From Acidiphilium iwatense (GTDB taxonomy: Bacteria > Pseudomonadota > Alphaproteobacteria > Acetobacterales > Acetobacteraceae), in assembly GCF_021556475.1 (NCBI RefSeq), contig NZ_JAKGBZ010000002.1:62001-126000 (forward strand): a stretch of 64,000 nt of DNA, in the 5' to 3' direction. A model generated the notes under the pieces. The model was not told the origin of the DNA. It ran no database searches and was given only the letters and a program-made list of their open reading frames with translations. The position numbers and the translations under genes were made by a program. Shown here piece by piece: positions 44,665 through 54,818 of this stretch (the first letter of the stretch is position 1; every line of letters begins with the position of its first letter).

Positions 44665-45357
44665 TCAAGCCGAAAGGCTGCTCACATCCACGCGCACGCC
44701 CGGCCCCATGGTCGAGGACAGCGCCGCTTTCTGCAAATACGTGCCCTTGGCGCCGGCCGGCTTGGCTTTCTGGATCGCATCGACCAGGGCGCGGGCGTTC
44801 TCGATCAGCTTGTCCGCCTCGAAGCTCGCCTTGCCGATCCCGGCATGGATGATCCCCGCCTTTTCGGCGCGGAACTCCACCTGGCCCGATTTCGCCGCGG
44901 TCACCGCGCCTTTGACATCCATGGTCACGGTGCCGAGCTTCGGGTTCGGCATCAGCCCGCGCGGCCCGAGAATCTTCCCCAGCCGCCCGACCAGCGCCAT
45001 CATGTCCGGGGTCGCGATGCAGCGATCGAACTCGATATTGCCGTTCTGCACCTGCTCGGCCAGATCCTCGGCACCCACCACGTCGGCACCCGCCGCCTTC
45101 GCCTCGTCGGCCTTCGGCCCGCGCGCGAACACACCGACGCGCAGCGTCTTGCCGGTGCCGTTGGGCAGTGAAATCAGCCCGCGCACCATCTGATCGGCAT
45201 GGCGTGGATCGATACCGAGATTGAGCGACATCTCGACCGTTTCGTCGAATTTCGCGGTCGCATTGCGCTTGACCAGCGCCATCGCGTCGGTCAGGGCATA
45301 GGATTTGTTGCGATCGACGGTCTCGCTCGCCTTGGTCAGCCGCTTGTTCTTCGCCAT
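44665..45357 (-). CDS. rplA: 50S ribosomal protein L1
   Basis: 230 residues, uL1. Begins [20 protein letters not shown]; the family signature [17 protein letters not shown] is near residue 128. In E. coli L1 binds its own mRNA near rplK; no such site was examined here. The ATG is 2 bases after the rplK stop; the long upstream frame is rejected. Confidence 0.98.
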   Translation of the reverse strand: MAKNKRLTKASETVDRNKSYALTDAMALVKRNATAKFDETVEMSLNLGIDPRHADQMVRGLISLPNGTGKTLRVGVFARGPKADEAKAAGADVVGAEDLAEQVQNGNIEFDRCIATPDMMALVGRLGKILGPRGLMPNPKLGTVTMDVKGAVTAAKSGQVEFRAEKAGIIHAGIGKASFEADKLIENARALVDAIQKAKPAGAKGTYLQKAALSSTMGPGVRVDVSSLSA

Positions 45358-45359
45358 GA

Positions 45360-45794
45360 TCAGCCCTCCACGACCGAAAGACCCATCGAGCGGGCCGAGC
45401 CGATCAGCATGCGCACCGCGCCGTCGACATCGTTGGCGTTCATGTGAACCATCTTGGTCGCCGCGATTTCGCGCAACTGGCTCATCGTCACCTTGCCGAC
45501 GGTCGCACCCTTGCCTGTTGTCGTCGAACCCTTGGCGATGCCGGCGGCCTTCTTCAGGAAATAGGTGTTCGGCGGCGTCTTGGTGATGAAGGTGAAGCTG
45601 CGATCGGCATAGGCGGTGATCACCACCGGCACCGGCATGCCCACTTCCATCCCCTGGGTCGCGGCATTGAAATCCTTGCAGAACTGCATGATGTTCAGCC
45701 CGCGCTGGCCGAGCGCCGGACCCACCGGCGGCGAGGGATTCGCCTTGCCCGCCGGGATCTGCAGCTTGATATAGCCGACGATTTTCTTCGCCAT
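45360..45794 (-). CDS. rplK: 50S ribosomal protein L11
   Basis: 144 residues, uL11, the thiostrepton and RelA-related region of the ribosome. Begins [20 protein letters not shown]; the Pro-rich [19 protein letters not shown] and the C-terminal [13 protein letters not shown] are typical. It is the first gene of the block; no nusG, secE or tRNA-Trp precedes it. Confidence 0.98.
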   Translation of the reverse strand: MAKKIVGYIKLQIPAGKANPSPPVGPALGQRGLNIMQFCKDFNAATQGMEVGMPVPVVITAYADRSFTFITKTPPNTYFLKKAAGIAKGSTTTGKGATVGKVTMSQLREIAATKMVHMNANDVDGAVRMLIGSARSMGLSVVEG

Positions 45795-45906
45795 GCGGCG
45801 CCACTCCTGATCCGATGGCATCCCGAAGCCCGGAAACGCCAATGGACCGCGGTTCAACCGGCCGAACCAGCCGTGGTTCAACCTCCCGCGTTCCGATGAA
45901 GCCGCG

Positions 45907-45935
45907 CCTATACAAGACCGGCGCGCGCCTGTCGA
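45907..45935 (-). promoter_or_regulatory. Promoter candidate for rplK-rplA-rplJ-rplL-rpoB-rpoC
   Basis: Minus-strand TCGACA (45935-45930) and TATAGG (45912-45907) with an exact 17-base spacer. The expected start near 45900 leaves a leader of about 105 bases before rplK. The intergenic region to the divergent aldo/keto reductase is 233 bases with no gene. Confidence 0.55.
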
Positions 45936-46027
45936 GTCGGCAATCCGCCCCTCATGGCAGATTTGCCGGGCTTGGGGAGCGGCCGCGCACGCCCCATCTG
46001 AGCCCTCAACCCTTAAAGGAGCAAAAA

Positions 46028-46997
<970 letters not shown>

Positions 46998-47008
<11 letters not shown>

Positions 47009-48395
47009 CGGCTTCGATCCGCGCGATGGTGGCGTCCCGACCCAGGGATGCCATCACCGCGTCGATCGGCGGGCTGATCGTGCTGCCGGTCAGCGCCGCG
47101 CGCAAGGGCTGCGCCACCGCCCCGAGCTTTTTCCCTTTTGCCGTCGCGAAGCCGGCCATCGCGGCGTGCAGCGCCTCGGCCGAAAAATCAGTCGCGTTCA
47201 ATTCGGCCGCGAGAGCGGCCAGATCCGCCTTCGCTTCATCGGTCAGGAGCAAAAGCGCCTTCTCGGTCATCGGCAAAGGCAGCTCGCGCACCAGGAACAG
47301 CGCCGATTCGGCCAGTTCCGCCAGGGTCCGCGCCCGCTCCTTCAGCGTGGGCATGATCGCGGCGATCCTTCCGGCCGCCCCGGTGCTCACCGCCAGCCCG
47401 TGATCGCGCGCGATCCGCCCGACCACATCCGCCGCCAACCGCTCGTCTTCCGCCGCGCGCAGCCACACCGCATCGACGTGCAGCAGCTTGGCGTAATCCA
47501 TCCGGCTCGCCGCGCGCCCCACCCCGTCGAGATCGAACAGGGCGATCTGCTCGTCGCGCGACAGAATTTCCGCATCGCCATGGCCCCAGCCGAGCCGGAG
47601 CAGGTAGTTGCACAACGCCTCCGGCAGATAGCCGTCCTCGCGGAATTGCAGCACCGACACGGCACCGTGGCGCTTCGACAGTTTCGCGCCGTCCGGCCCA
47701 TGGATCAGCGGAATATGCGCGAAGTCCGGCCGCGCCCAGCCCATCGCGTCGTAAATCTGCGCCTGCCGGAACGTGTTGGTCAGATGATCGTCGCCCCGGA
47801 TCACATGGCTGATCGCCATGTCGTGGTCATCGACCACCACCGCGTGCAGATAGGTCGGCGTGCCGTCCGAACGGAGCAAAATCATGTCGTCGAGTTCAGC
47901 ATTCGCGACCCGCACCTCGCCCTGCACCAGATCGCGCACCACCGTCTCGCCGCCGCGCGGCGCCTTCAGCCTGATCACCGGATCGACCCCAGGCGGCGCT
48001 TCCGCCGGGTCGCGATCTCGCCACCGCCCGTCATAGCGGAACGGTTTTTTCTCCGCCTCGGCCGCGGCACGCATCTCGGCCAGTTCCTCGCGGGTGCAGA
48101 AACACCGATAGGCGGTCCCCGCCGCCAGCATCTGCTCGGCAACCTCGCGATGCCGCGCGTAGCGGGTCGACTGGAACACCGGCGGTTCGTCCGGCGTCAG
48201 GCCAAGCCAGTCCAGCGCATCCAGGATCACCTGGGTCGCTTCCGTCGTGCTGCGGTCCCGATCGGTGTCCTCGACCCGCAGCAGAAACCGCCCGCCATGG
48301 CGCCGCGCGAACAGGAAGTTGAACAAAGCGGTGCGGGCGCCGCCGATATGCAGCATCCCGGTCGGGCTCGGAGCGAAACGGACGCGGATTGTCAT
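46998..48395 (-). CDS. gltX: Glutamyl-tRNA synthetase
   Basis: 465 residues, class Ia synthetase charging tRNA-Glu. The HIGH-type motif is [13 protein letters not shown] (residues about 9-21) and the KMSKS-type motif is [12 protein letters not shown] Cys/His-type zinc region around [13 protein letters not shown] is present but with only two nearby cysteines. Some Acetobacteraceae carry two gltX copies with different tRNA preferences; whether this is the glutamate- or Glu-tRNA-Gln-specific copy cannot be told by eye. Confidence 0.95.
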
Positions 48396-48434
48396 GCGCC
48401 CCCGCTATCACGATGGGGCGCTATCACGAAACCC

Positions 48435-49262
48435 CTACCAGGCGAAACCCGGCAGGATCGCGACCGGCGCCAGCCCCTCATCCGCCGCCGCCGCCGAAGC
48501 CTGCGCCATGGTCAGGGTATGAATGCCCGACAGCACGAACACCCCGTCGATGCCCGCCGCCTTGGCGCCGGCGAGATCGGTGCGCAGCGAATCGCCGACC
48601 GCGACGCTCCGCGCGCGATCGGTACCGAGCAGTGCCAGTGTCGGCGGATAGATCGCCGGATCGGGCTTGCCGCGCAGAATCACCCGCCCGCCTTGCGCGG
48701 CGTAGCGTTCCGCCAGTGCGCCGGCGCAGACGATCCGCCGCCCGTCGCGAATCACTTCGAGATCGGGATTGGCGCAGACCATCGGCAGCCCCGCCGCCAG
48801 CGATTCGGCCAGCACATCGTCGAACGCCGTCGGGTCGTCTTGCGGCGCCAGGTCGTCCGGCCCGGTATTGAGCAGGAAATCCGCCTCGGCGGGCCGCGCG
48901 ACCTCGACCAATCCCAGGTCGTCGAACAGATTGCGGTCCCGCTCCGGCCCCAGATGATACAGCCGCGTCCCCAGCCCCGCGAAATCGGGATCGGTGCGGG
49001 CGATCAGCGCCGCGCGCACCGCCTCGCCGCTGGTCATCACCCCGTCATAGAAGCCGCGCGCGATGCCCATCGCCGCCAGCGCATCCGCCACCGCGCCGGC
49101 CCGGCGCGGCGCGTTCGACAGGAACGCCACGCGCTTGCCGGCATCCCGCAGCCGGGCGAGGCAGTCGAGCACGCCCGGATAGGGCCGCACCCCGTCATGC
49201 ACCACGCCCCAGAGATCGACGATGAACCCGTCATACCGCGCGGCGATATCGGCGATGCTCAT
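48435..49262 (-). CDS. HAD superfamily class IIA hydrolase (NagD-like)
   Basis: 275-residue predicted phosphatase. Motif I is atypical of the TIGR01459 group (GFIVDLWGVVHDGVRPYPG), with the nucleophile Asp at about residue 15. Motif II is FLSNAPRRAG, and motifs III and IV appear as RGKPDPAIYPP and SVAVGDSLRTDLAGAKAAGI, with Asp residues for magnesium. The ATG overlaps the pyrD stop by 4 bases. A sugar or nucleotide phosphate substrate is likely; nothing narrower is supported. Confidence 0.88.
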   Translation of the reverse strand: MSIADIAARYDGFIVDLWGVVHDGVRPYPGVLDCLARLRDAGKRVAFLSNAPRRAGAVADALAAMGIARGFYDGVMTSGEAVRAALIARTDPDFAGLGTRLYHLGPERDRNLFDDLGLVEVARPAEADFLLNTGPDDLAPQDDPTAFDDVLAESLAAGLPMVCANPDLEVIRDGRRIVCAGALAERYAAQGGRVILRGKPDPAIYPPTLALLGTDRARSVAVGDSLRTDLAGAKAAGIDGVFVLSGIHTLTMAQASAAAADEGLAPVAILPGFAW

Positions 49263-50353
49263 CCGGTGTGCCCTAGCTCCAGCTCCGACAGCCGGTCGGC
49301 ATCCCGCCCGATCGTCTCGGCCAGTGAAGCGCAGCCATATTGATCGAGCAGACGGCCCAGCCCGGTGACGATCCGCCCGATCACCGCCGGCCCCTGATAG
49401 ACGAAACTCGTGTAAACCTGCACCAGGCTCGCCCCGGCGCGGAACTTGGCGAAAGCCTGCTCCGGCGTCGCCACGCCACCCACCCCGATCAGCGTCAGCC
49501 GGTCGCCCGCCAGCAGCCGCACCCGTGCGAGCATCCGGGTCGAACGCGCGAACAGCGGCGCGCCGGACAAGCCGCCCGCCTCGCCGCGCGCCGCCCCGCG
49601 CAGGCTCTCCGGCCGCGCCAGCGTGGTGTTGCTGACGATCAGCCCGGCAATCCCCCGTCCGATCGCCATGGCGACCAGCTCGGGCAACGCCGCCTCGTCG
49701 AGATCGGGCGCCAGTTTCACGAATAGCGGCGGATGCGCTCCGGCGCCGCGCGCGATCGCATCGAGAATCGCCGCCAGCCGGTCCGCCGCCTGCAAATCCC
49801 GCAGCCCAGGCGTATTCGGCGAGGACACGTTGATCGCGATATAATCGGCATGGGGTGCGACCGCGCGCACCAGCGCCGGATAATTAACCAGCGGATCGGC
49901 GCCGTCCTTGTTGATCCCGAGATTCGCACCGATCGCCACCCGCGCCCGATCCTGATAGGCAAGATTGGCCGCCCGCGCGAGATTGCGCGAAAACGCCTCG
50001 ATCCCGCGATTGTTGAACCCCATGCGGTTGATCAGCGCCTCGTCCTCGGCAAGCCGGAACAGCCGCGGCCTGGAATTGCCCGGTTGCGCGCGCGGTGTTG
50101 CGGTTCCCGCCTCGATGAACCCGAATCCCAGCCGGGACAGGCCGGCGAGTGCCGCCGCATCCTTGTCGAACCCGGCGGCAAGCCCGATCGGGTTTTTCAG
50201 GGTCCGCCCGAACGCGGACACGGCCAGGCGCGGATCGGGCGCGATGTCCCACCCGCCGGCAACTCCGAAGCGCAACCCGGCAATCGCGATGCGGTGCGCG
50301 GTCTCCGGCTCCAGCCGCCGCAGCCACGGCAACACGAAGCCTGAAAGACTCAT
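49259..50353 (-). CDS. pyrD: Dihydroorotate dehydrogenase, class 2 (quinone)
   Basis: 364-residue membrane-associated FMN enzyme of pyrimidine synthesis that passes electrons to quinone. Family segments: N-terminal membrane-facing helices (LSGFVLPWLRRLEPETAHRI), NPIGLAAGFDKDA (about residue 52), EAGTATPRAQPGN, the active-site loop INVSSPNTPGLRDLQ with the catalytic Ser of class 2, and IGVGGVATPEQAF binding FMN. The ATG at 50353 is chosen; the upstream frame overlaps the lipoprotein gene. It is coupled to the HAD gene and follows the lipoprotein gene by 2 bases. Confidence 0.96.
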   Translation of the reverse strand: MSLSGFVLPWLRRLEPETAHRIAIAGLRFGVAGGWDIAPDPRLAVSAFGRTLKNPIGLAAGFDKDAAALAGLSRLGFGFIEAGTATPRAQPGNSRPRLFRLAEDEALINRMGFNNRGIEAFSRNLARAANLAYQDRARVAIGANLGINKDGADPLVNYPALVRAVAPHADYIAINVSSPNTPGLRDLQAADRLAAILDAIARGAGAHPPLFVKLAPDLDEAALPELVAMAIGRGIAGLIVSNTTLARPESLRGAARGEAGGLSGAPLFARSTRMLARVRLLAGDRLTLIGVGGVATPEQAFAKFRAGASLVQVYTSFVYQGPAVIGRIVTGLGRLLDQYGCASLAETIGRDADRLSELELGHTG

Positions 50354-50355
50354 GA

Positions 50356-50799
50356 TTACTTCGCGAACACCACGATTTCCGGCGCCTTGGGTGTCGGCAC
50401 GTGCGGCAGCTTGGTCGAGGCGCCGAGCGAGACATTCCCCGGCAGCACCCCATCGGCGGCGATCGCATCGGCTACCGCGGCCGCCTCGGGGGCGAGCTTC
50501 GCCATCTGCTGTTCGGACACGGAGGGGATCGCCGCCGCCGGCCCGGTCACATAGACGCGAAATTTCGCGTCCTTGTTGATTTTCAGCGCCTCGGCCACCG
50601 CGTATTTCACCGAAGGCGCCCAATTCTGCGCCCCTTGCGGGATCGTCACCAGCGGCAACTGCCCGTTGAATTTGCTCAGCGCCGCGACATCGACCAGCGA
50701 CGGCGCGTTGGCATAGGGCGAGAGGGTCTTGCGGCCGAACAAGGCGCAGCCGGCAAGGGCGAGCGGAAGCAGCAGGGCGGGAATCAGGATACGGCGCAT
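50356..50799 (-). CDS. Lipoprotein of unknown function
   Basis: 147 residues with a lipoprotein signal: MRRILIPALLLPLALAGC, lipobox LAGC with Cys at residue 18. The mature part has no cysteines and contains KFRVYVTGPAAAIPS. I do not recognise the family. Position directly upstream of pyrD, two bases from its ATG, suggests co-transcription, though no functional link is clear. Confidence 0.75.
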   Translation of the reverse strand: MRRILIPALLLPLALAGCALFGRKTLSPYANAPSLVDVAALSKFNGQLPLVTIPQGAQNWAPSVKYAVAEALKINKDAKFRVYVTGPAAAIPSVSEQQMAKLAPEAAAVADAIAADGVLPGNVSLGASTKLPHVPTPKAPEIVVFAK

Positions 50800-50864
50800 G
50801 ACCCGCCTTTAGTCGAGAGGTGCGCCGCCCGCAACGGGTAGGCCGCCGCCGCAACGACCCGTGA

Positions 50865-51710
50865 TCACCCGCCGATCGTCTTCTGCGCCTGCTCGCCGAG
50901 CCCGGCAATGCCGAGCCGCATGGTCTGGCCGGGCCGCAGAAACACCGGGTTCGGCTTGATCCCCATGCCCACGCCCGGAGGCGTGCCGGTGGCGATGATA
51001 TCGCCCGGCAGCAGCGCGATGAACTGGCTGACATACGAAACCAGGGTCCGCACCCCGAAAATCATCGTGCGCGTATTGCCGTCCTGCATCCGCCTGCCGT
51101 CCACCTCGCACCAGAGGTCAAGGCTCTGCGGATCGGGCACCTCGTCGCTTGTGACCAGATACGGCCCCACCGGGCCGAAACTCGGGCAGCCCTTGCCCTT
51201 GTCCCAGGTGCCGCCGCGCTTGATCTGGTACTCCCGCTCGCTCACGTCGTTCACCACGCAATACCCGGCCACATGGTCGAGCGCGTCGGCTTCGGTCACG
51301 CAATGCGCCGCCGTGCCGATCACCACGCCCAGTTCCACCTCCCAGTCGGTCTCTTTCGAGCCGCGCGGAATCACCACGTCGTCGAACGGGCCGGAATAGG
51401 CGCTGCCCGCCTTGAGAAAAATGATCGGCTCCTCGGGAATCGGCAAATTGCTCTCCGCCGCGTGATCCGCATAGTTCAGCCCGATGCAGATGAAATTGAC
51501 CGGGCGCGGCACCGGCGCGCCGATCCGCGCCCCGTCCGGCACCATCGGCAGCGCGGCGGGATCGATCGCCGCGATCCGCGCCAACCCCTCGGCCGACAAC
51601 GCCGCCGCATCGAACCCCGCGAGATGCGCCGAAAGATCGCGCAAGCCGCCCTTGGCATCGACCACACCCGGACGCTCGGCCCCCGCCGCACCATGCCGAA
51701 ACAGTTTCAT
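50865..51710 (-). CDS. Fumarylacetoacetate hydrolase (FAH) family protein
   Basis: 281 residues. The FAH fold carries metal-binding acidic residues in EVELGVVIG and in NDVSEREYQ (about residues 148-185), with WDKGKGCPSFGPVGPYLV and the FGVRTLVSYVSQFIALLPGD end typical of hydratase/isomerase members. The N-terminal domain includes IGLNYADHAAES with the catalytic His region. Related enzymes cleave or isomerise 2-oxo-enoic acids of aromatic breakdown; the exact substrate is open. The start is ATG at 51710; the upstream extension is rejected. Confidence 0.88.
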   Translation of the reverse strand: MKLFRHGAAGAERPGVVDAKGGLRDLSAHLAGFDAAALSAEGLARIAAIDPAALPMVPDGARIGAPVPRPVNFICIGLNYADHAAESNLPIPEEPIIFLKAGSAYSGPFDDVVIPRGSKETDWEVELGVVIGTAAHCVTEADALDHVAGYCVVNDVSEREYQIKRGGTWDKGKGCPSFGPVGPYLVTSDEVPDPQSLDLWCEVDGRRMQDGNTRTMIFGVRTLVSYVSQFIALLPGDIIATGTPPGVGMGIKPNPVFLRPGQTMRLGIAGLGEQAQKTIGG

Positions 51711-51794
51711 GCCGTCGCTCCTTGTCCCCGATTTATAATATGCTTCTAAGGCGCGACACCGCCCCCGCCAAGACCGCGCGGCCACAAACCCCGC

Positions 51795-52538
51795 TCAACC
51801 GAACGTCACGATCGAAGGTGGCAAACCGATCAGCAGCAGCGGGCACGGATTGCCCACACCTCGGTGAACTCGATCTTCCAGTTTCTTCCAGTGCGTCGTC
51901 GCCTCGCCGAATTTGTCAGACACGAATTTGTCCGTGAACGCGGCGCGAAACGGAATGGGGTTGTTGGCCCGACCAACCCGGCTCTGAATATCGCGGCGCT
52001 GTTTCGGCGTAGGAACGTAATCGAACGATTCCAATGCGGGGAAATCGTCAATTCCGTGCCGATCCAGAAAACGTCTTACAAAACCATGCATGGCCGCATG
52101 CAACGCCCGCCCGCGCGTGACGATGACCCCGATCGAAATCGCCCCATCGGCGTGCAGCCGTTTGAAGTTCTCAAGGTCACGATCATAGAATGGATCTTTG
52201 TTGTTCCACTCGATTTCGAGAGCGATCCGCGCACCAGACTCGAATGCCCGGACGTGATCGACCTCGTGGGACTGGCTTTCCCGCTGAACGCCGTTGATGA
52301 TCTTTTCGACCACGAAAGTCGTTTTGACCCAGCCTTTTTCAGCCAGCGCCTTGCGCAGCCGTTGGGTTCCCTTTGCTTCGCCCCCGCCACCGGCGATAAT
52401 CTCCTCTATCGGGATCGAAGCATTGACCAAAGCCGATTCCAGTTCCTGGGCGGCCTTGGGAAAATCCACGCTCATGATCGCTTCCGCGTGGGACAGGAAA
52501 TGGATCTCGAACCCGCGCGCTTTCAAACGATCGAACAT
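51795..52538 (-). CDS. Type II restriction endonuclease, BglII-like
   Basis: 247 residues. The central segment ALEIEWNNKDPFYDRDLENF aligns by eye with the BglII catalytic strand, giving E108-x-E110 for the E-x-Q of BglII. An acidic partner is E100 or D94 in HEVDHVRAFE; later AISIGVIVTRG matches the IIITKG strand. Cleavage of double-stranded DNA at a specific site is expected. It is 18 bases downstream of the adenine methylase gene on the same strand, completing a restriction-modification pair. Its sequence looks less GC-rich than the flanking metabolic genes, which suggests transfer. The target site is unknown. Confidence 0.75.
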   Translation of the reverse strand: MFDRLKARGFEIHFLSHAEAIMSVDFPKAAQELESALVNASIPIEEIIAGGGGEAKGTQRLRKALAEKGWVKTTFVVEKIINGVQRESQSHEVDHVRAFESGARIALEIEWNNKDPFYDRDLENFKRLHADGAISIGVIVTRGRALHAAMHGFVRRFLDRHGIDDFPALESFDYVPTPKQRRDIQSRVGRANNPIPFRAAFTDKFVSDKFGEATTHWKKLEDRVHRGVGNPCPLLLIGLPPSIVTFG

Positions 52539-52556
52539 ATCAATGCTGACCCGATG

Positions 52557-53225
52557 CTAATCTGCGCCCAACGGCAAGACCGACTGCCGATCGCTCGCCG
52601 AATTATGCGCATAGGTCTCCCAGCTCGGCGCATAACCCTCATCCGCTTGGCTGCCCCACGCAGTCCAGTTCGGGCGCACGCCGCGCGCGAACAGTTCGAG
52701 GCGCGGGGCCGGGCTGCACGCCTCGATGATATCGTAAATCTCATCGGGTTTGCGCGAATGTTCGCGTTTGCGCGTCGCGAGATAGTTCACCTGCCGTCGC
52801 CCCGCGGCGAGCGTGCGCGCATTCTTGCCGCGCGTCCCGAACAGCACCATCTCGGTTACGTTGCGGAAATAGAACCCCACACCCCGCCCGTCGCTACCGC
52901 CATCCTTGCGGATTTTGTGCCAGACGATGTTAGACTTGTACTGAAACCCCCACGCGCTCATCACCCTAAACCCCTCGGGCAGCAGCGCGTTCGGCACCCA
53001 GAGATAGAGATGCGCGGTCGAAGCCGTTACCTCGGCGACTGGAAGGGCGCAGATGTCGTCGAGCGACATGGTCCCGTAGCGCGCCAATCGGCGATGCTCG
53101 GGTGCGACCTTCCCGGTGCGATTGGCGAATTGCCATGGCGGATCGGCCAGAATCGTAGCGAAACGCTGTCCCTCGACGGACGAGAGAAGATCTGCGGCAG
53201 GGTCCGGGATGAATTGCCTGGGCAT
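52557..53225 (-). CDS. MT-A70 family adenine-N6 DNA methyltransferase
   Basis: 222 residues. The catalytic motif DPPW is at residues 28-31 in ILADPPWQF, followed by HLYLWVPNALLPEGFRVMSA, WHKIRKDGGSDGRGVGFYFR and the C-terminal LELFARGVRPNWTAWG, all standard for the MT-A70 branch. It should transfer a methyl group from S-adenosylmethionine to adenine N6 within the target of the neighbouring nuclease. The ATG at 53225 is chosen on homology; the ribosome site is distant, so a slightly longer form is possible. Confidence 0.85.
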   Translation of the reverse strand: MPRQFIPDPAADLLSSVEGQRFATILADPPWQFANRTGKVAPEHRRLARYGTMSLDDICALPVAEVTASTAHLYLWVPNALLPEGFRVMSAWGFQYKSNIVWHKIRKDGGSDGRGVGFYFRNVTEMVLFGTRGKNARTLAAGRRQVNYLATRKREHSRKPDEIYDIIEACSPAPRLELFARGVRPNWTAWGSQADEGYAPSWETYAHNSASDRQSVLPLGAD

Positions 53226-53408
53226 CGTGCCAACAACCTTCCTTGGTGAACGCAAGAATAGTGACAAATACTGAACGATTCGGTCCAGTCTGATAGCCGG
53301 ATCGACACATGACGAGCTATGCGCGCGGTCCAGCCGTCGAACAAGATCGGGCGCCAAGTGATAAGAATAATCGACAGTCTGCGTTGAATTGCCCTTAAAA
53401 AACAGGCC

Positions 53409-53437
53409 TTGCCAAAAATACGCTTAAAATATTAAGC
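53409..53437 (+). promoter_or_regulatory. Promoter with overlapping palindrome upstream of the aminotransferase
   Basis: TTGCCA (53409-53414) and TTAAGC (53432-53437) with a 17-base spacer. The inverted repeat GCTTAA-AATA-TTAAGC at 53422-53437 covers the -10 and is a candidate repressor site. The ribosome site AAGGAGGG follows, seven bases before the ATG. The rest of the 238-bp gap from 53226 also holds the methylase promoter region; nothing else stands out. Confidence 0.45.
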
Positions 53438-53463
53438 TTGCTCAAACCAAGGAGGGTCCGATC

Positions 53464-54789
53464 ATGAGCCAGGCCGCATCACGCTCCAACGAGCCGCTGA
53501 TCCATCACTGGATGCCGTTCACCGCCAACAAGCAGTTCCAGGAGGCGCCGCGCATCATCGCCCGCGCCGAGGGCGTCCATTACTGGAACACCCTGGGCGA
53601 ACAACTGCTCGACGGCGTCTCCGGCCTCTACACCACACCCGCCGGGCATGGCCGCCGCGAAATCCGCGAGGCGGTCACCCGCCAGCTCGAGGAGCTCGAC
53701 TACGCGCCCGCCTTCCAGTTCGGCGTGCCGGGATCGTTTCGCCTCGCCCATGAACTCGCACAGATGCTGCCCGAGGGGCTCAACCGCGTGTTCTTCGCCG
53801 GCTCCGGCTCCGAAGCGGTGGAAACCGCGCTGAAAATCGCGATCCAGTACCATCGGGTGCGCGGCCAGGGTCAGCGCCAGCGCCTGATCGGCCGGGCGCG
53901 CGGCTATCACGGGGTCAATTTCGCCGGCTGGTCGGTGGGCGGCATGGTGAAGAATCGCGACGCCTTCGGCCTCGGCCTGCCCGGCGTCGCCCATATGCGC
54001 CACACCCACATCCCGGAAAACCGCAACGTGATGGGCCAGGGCGAACACGGCGGCATCGACCTCGCCGACGATCTGCAGCGCCTGGTCGATCTGCATGGCG
54101 CCGACACCATCGCCGCCTGCATCGTCGAGCCGATCGCGGGGTCGACCGGCGTTCTGGTCCCGCCGAAGGGCTATCTCGAACGGCTCCGCGCGATCTGCGA
54201 CAAACACGGCATCCTGCTGATCTTCGACGAGGTGATCTGCGGTTTTGGCAGAACGGGCCACGCCTTCGCCGCCGATGCGTTCGGTGTCACCCCCGACATC
54301 CTGACCATGGCCAAGGCGATCACCAACGGCAATATCCCGATGGCGGCGATCGCGGTGCGCGAGGACATCCAGCAGGCCATCCTCGACGCCGCCGGGCCCG
54401 ACGCCGTCGAATTTTTCCACGGCTACACCTATTCCGCCCATCCGGTCGCCTGCGCCGCGGCCCTCGCCACGCTGAAGCTCTACCGCGACGAGGACCTGTT
54501 CGCCCGCGCCGCCGCGCTCACCCCGAAATTCCTTGAACGCATCGCCTCGCTCGCCGATATCCCGATCGTCACCGACACGCGCGGCTACGGATTGCTGGGC
54601 GCCGTCGACCTCGCGGTCGACGGGTCGGCCGGCAAGCGCGGCTTCGCCGTGCTGCGCCGCTGCTTCGAGCAGGGCTTGGTGATCCGCGTCGCCGGCGATA
54701 CGGTGGTGTTCGCGCCGCTGTTCATCACCACCGAGGACGAGCTTGACCAGATGTTTGCGCTCCTGCGCGGCGTGCTAAAGACGGTCTGA
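53464..54789 (+). CDS. Class III aminotransferase (beta-alanine/omega-amino acid:pyruvate type)
   Basis: 441-residue PLP enzyme. Residues: glycine-rich phosphate loop [15 protein letters not shown] (about 110-125), YHG of [12 protein letters not shown], Asp in [11 protein letters not shown], and the PLP Lys in TMAKAITNG (about 283). The N-terminal signature [12 protein letters not shown] fits omega-amino acid:pyruvate transaminases such as beta-alanine-pyruvate enzymes. It precedes a semialdehyde dehydrogenase gene by 29 bases, so beta-alanine or a longer omega-amino acid would be turned to the acid by the pair. Confidence 0.9.
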   Translation: MSQAASRSNEPLIHHWMPFTANKQFQEAPRIIARAEGVHYWNTLGEQLLDGVSGLYTTPAGHGRREIREAVTRQLEELDYAPAFQFGVPGSFRLAHELAQMLPEGLNRVFFAGSGSEAVETALKIAIQYHRVRGQGQRQRLIGRARGYHGVNFAGWSVGGMVKNRDAFGLGLPGVAHMRHTHIPENRNVMGQGEHGGIDLADDLQRLVDLHGADTIAACIVEPIAGSTGVLVPPKGYLERLRAICDKHGILLIFDEVICGFGRTGHAFAADAFGVTPDILTMAKAITNGNIPMAAIAVREDIQQAILDAAGPDAVEFFHGYTYSAHPVACAAALATLKLYRDEDLFARAAALTPKFLERIASLADIPIVTDTRGYGLLGAVDLAVDGSAGKRGFAVLRRCFEQGLVIRVAGDTVVFAPLFITTEDELDQMFALLRGVLKTV

Positions 54790-54818
54790 ACGACAAGACC
54801 TTACGGACAGGATCAAAA

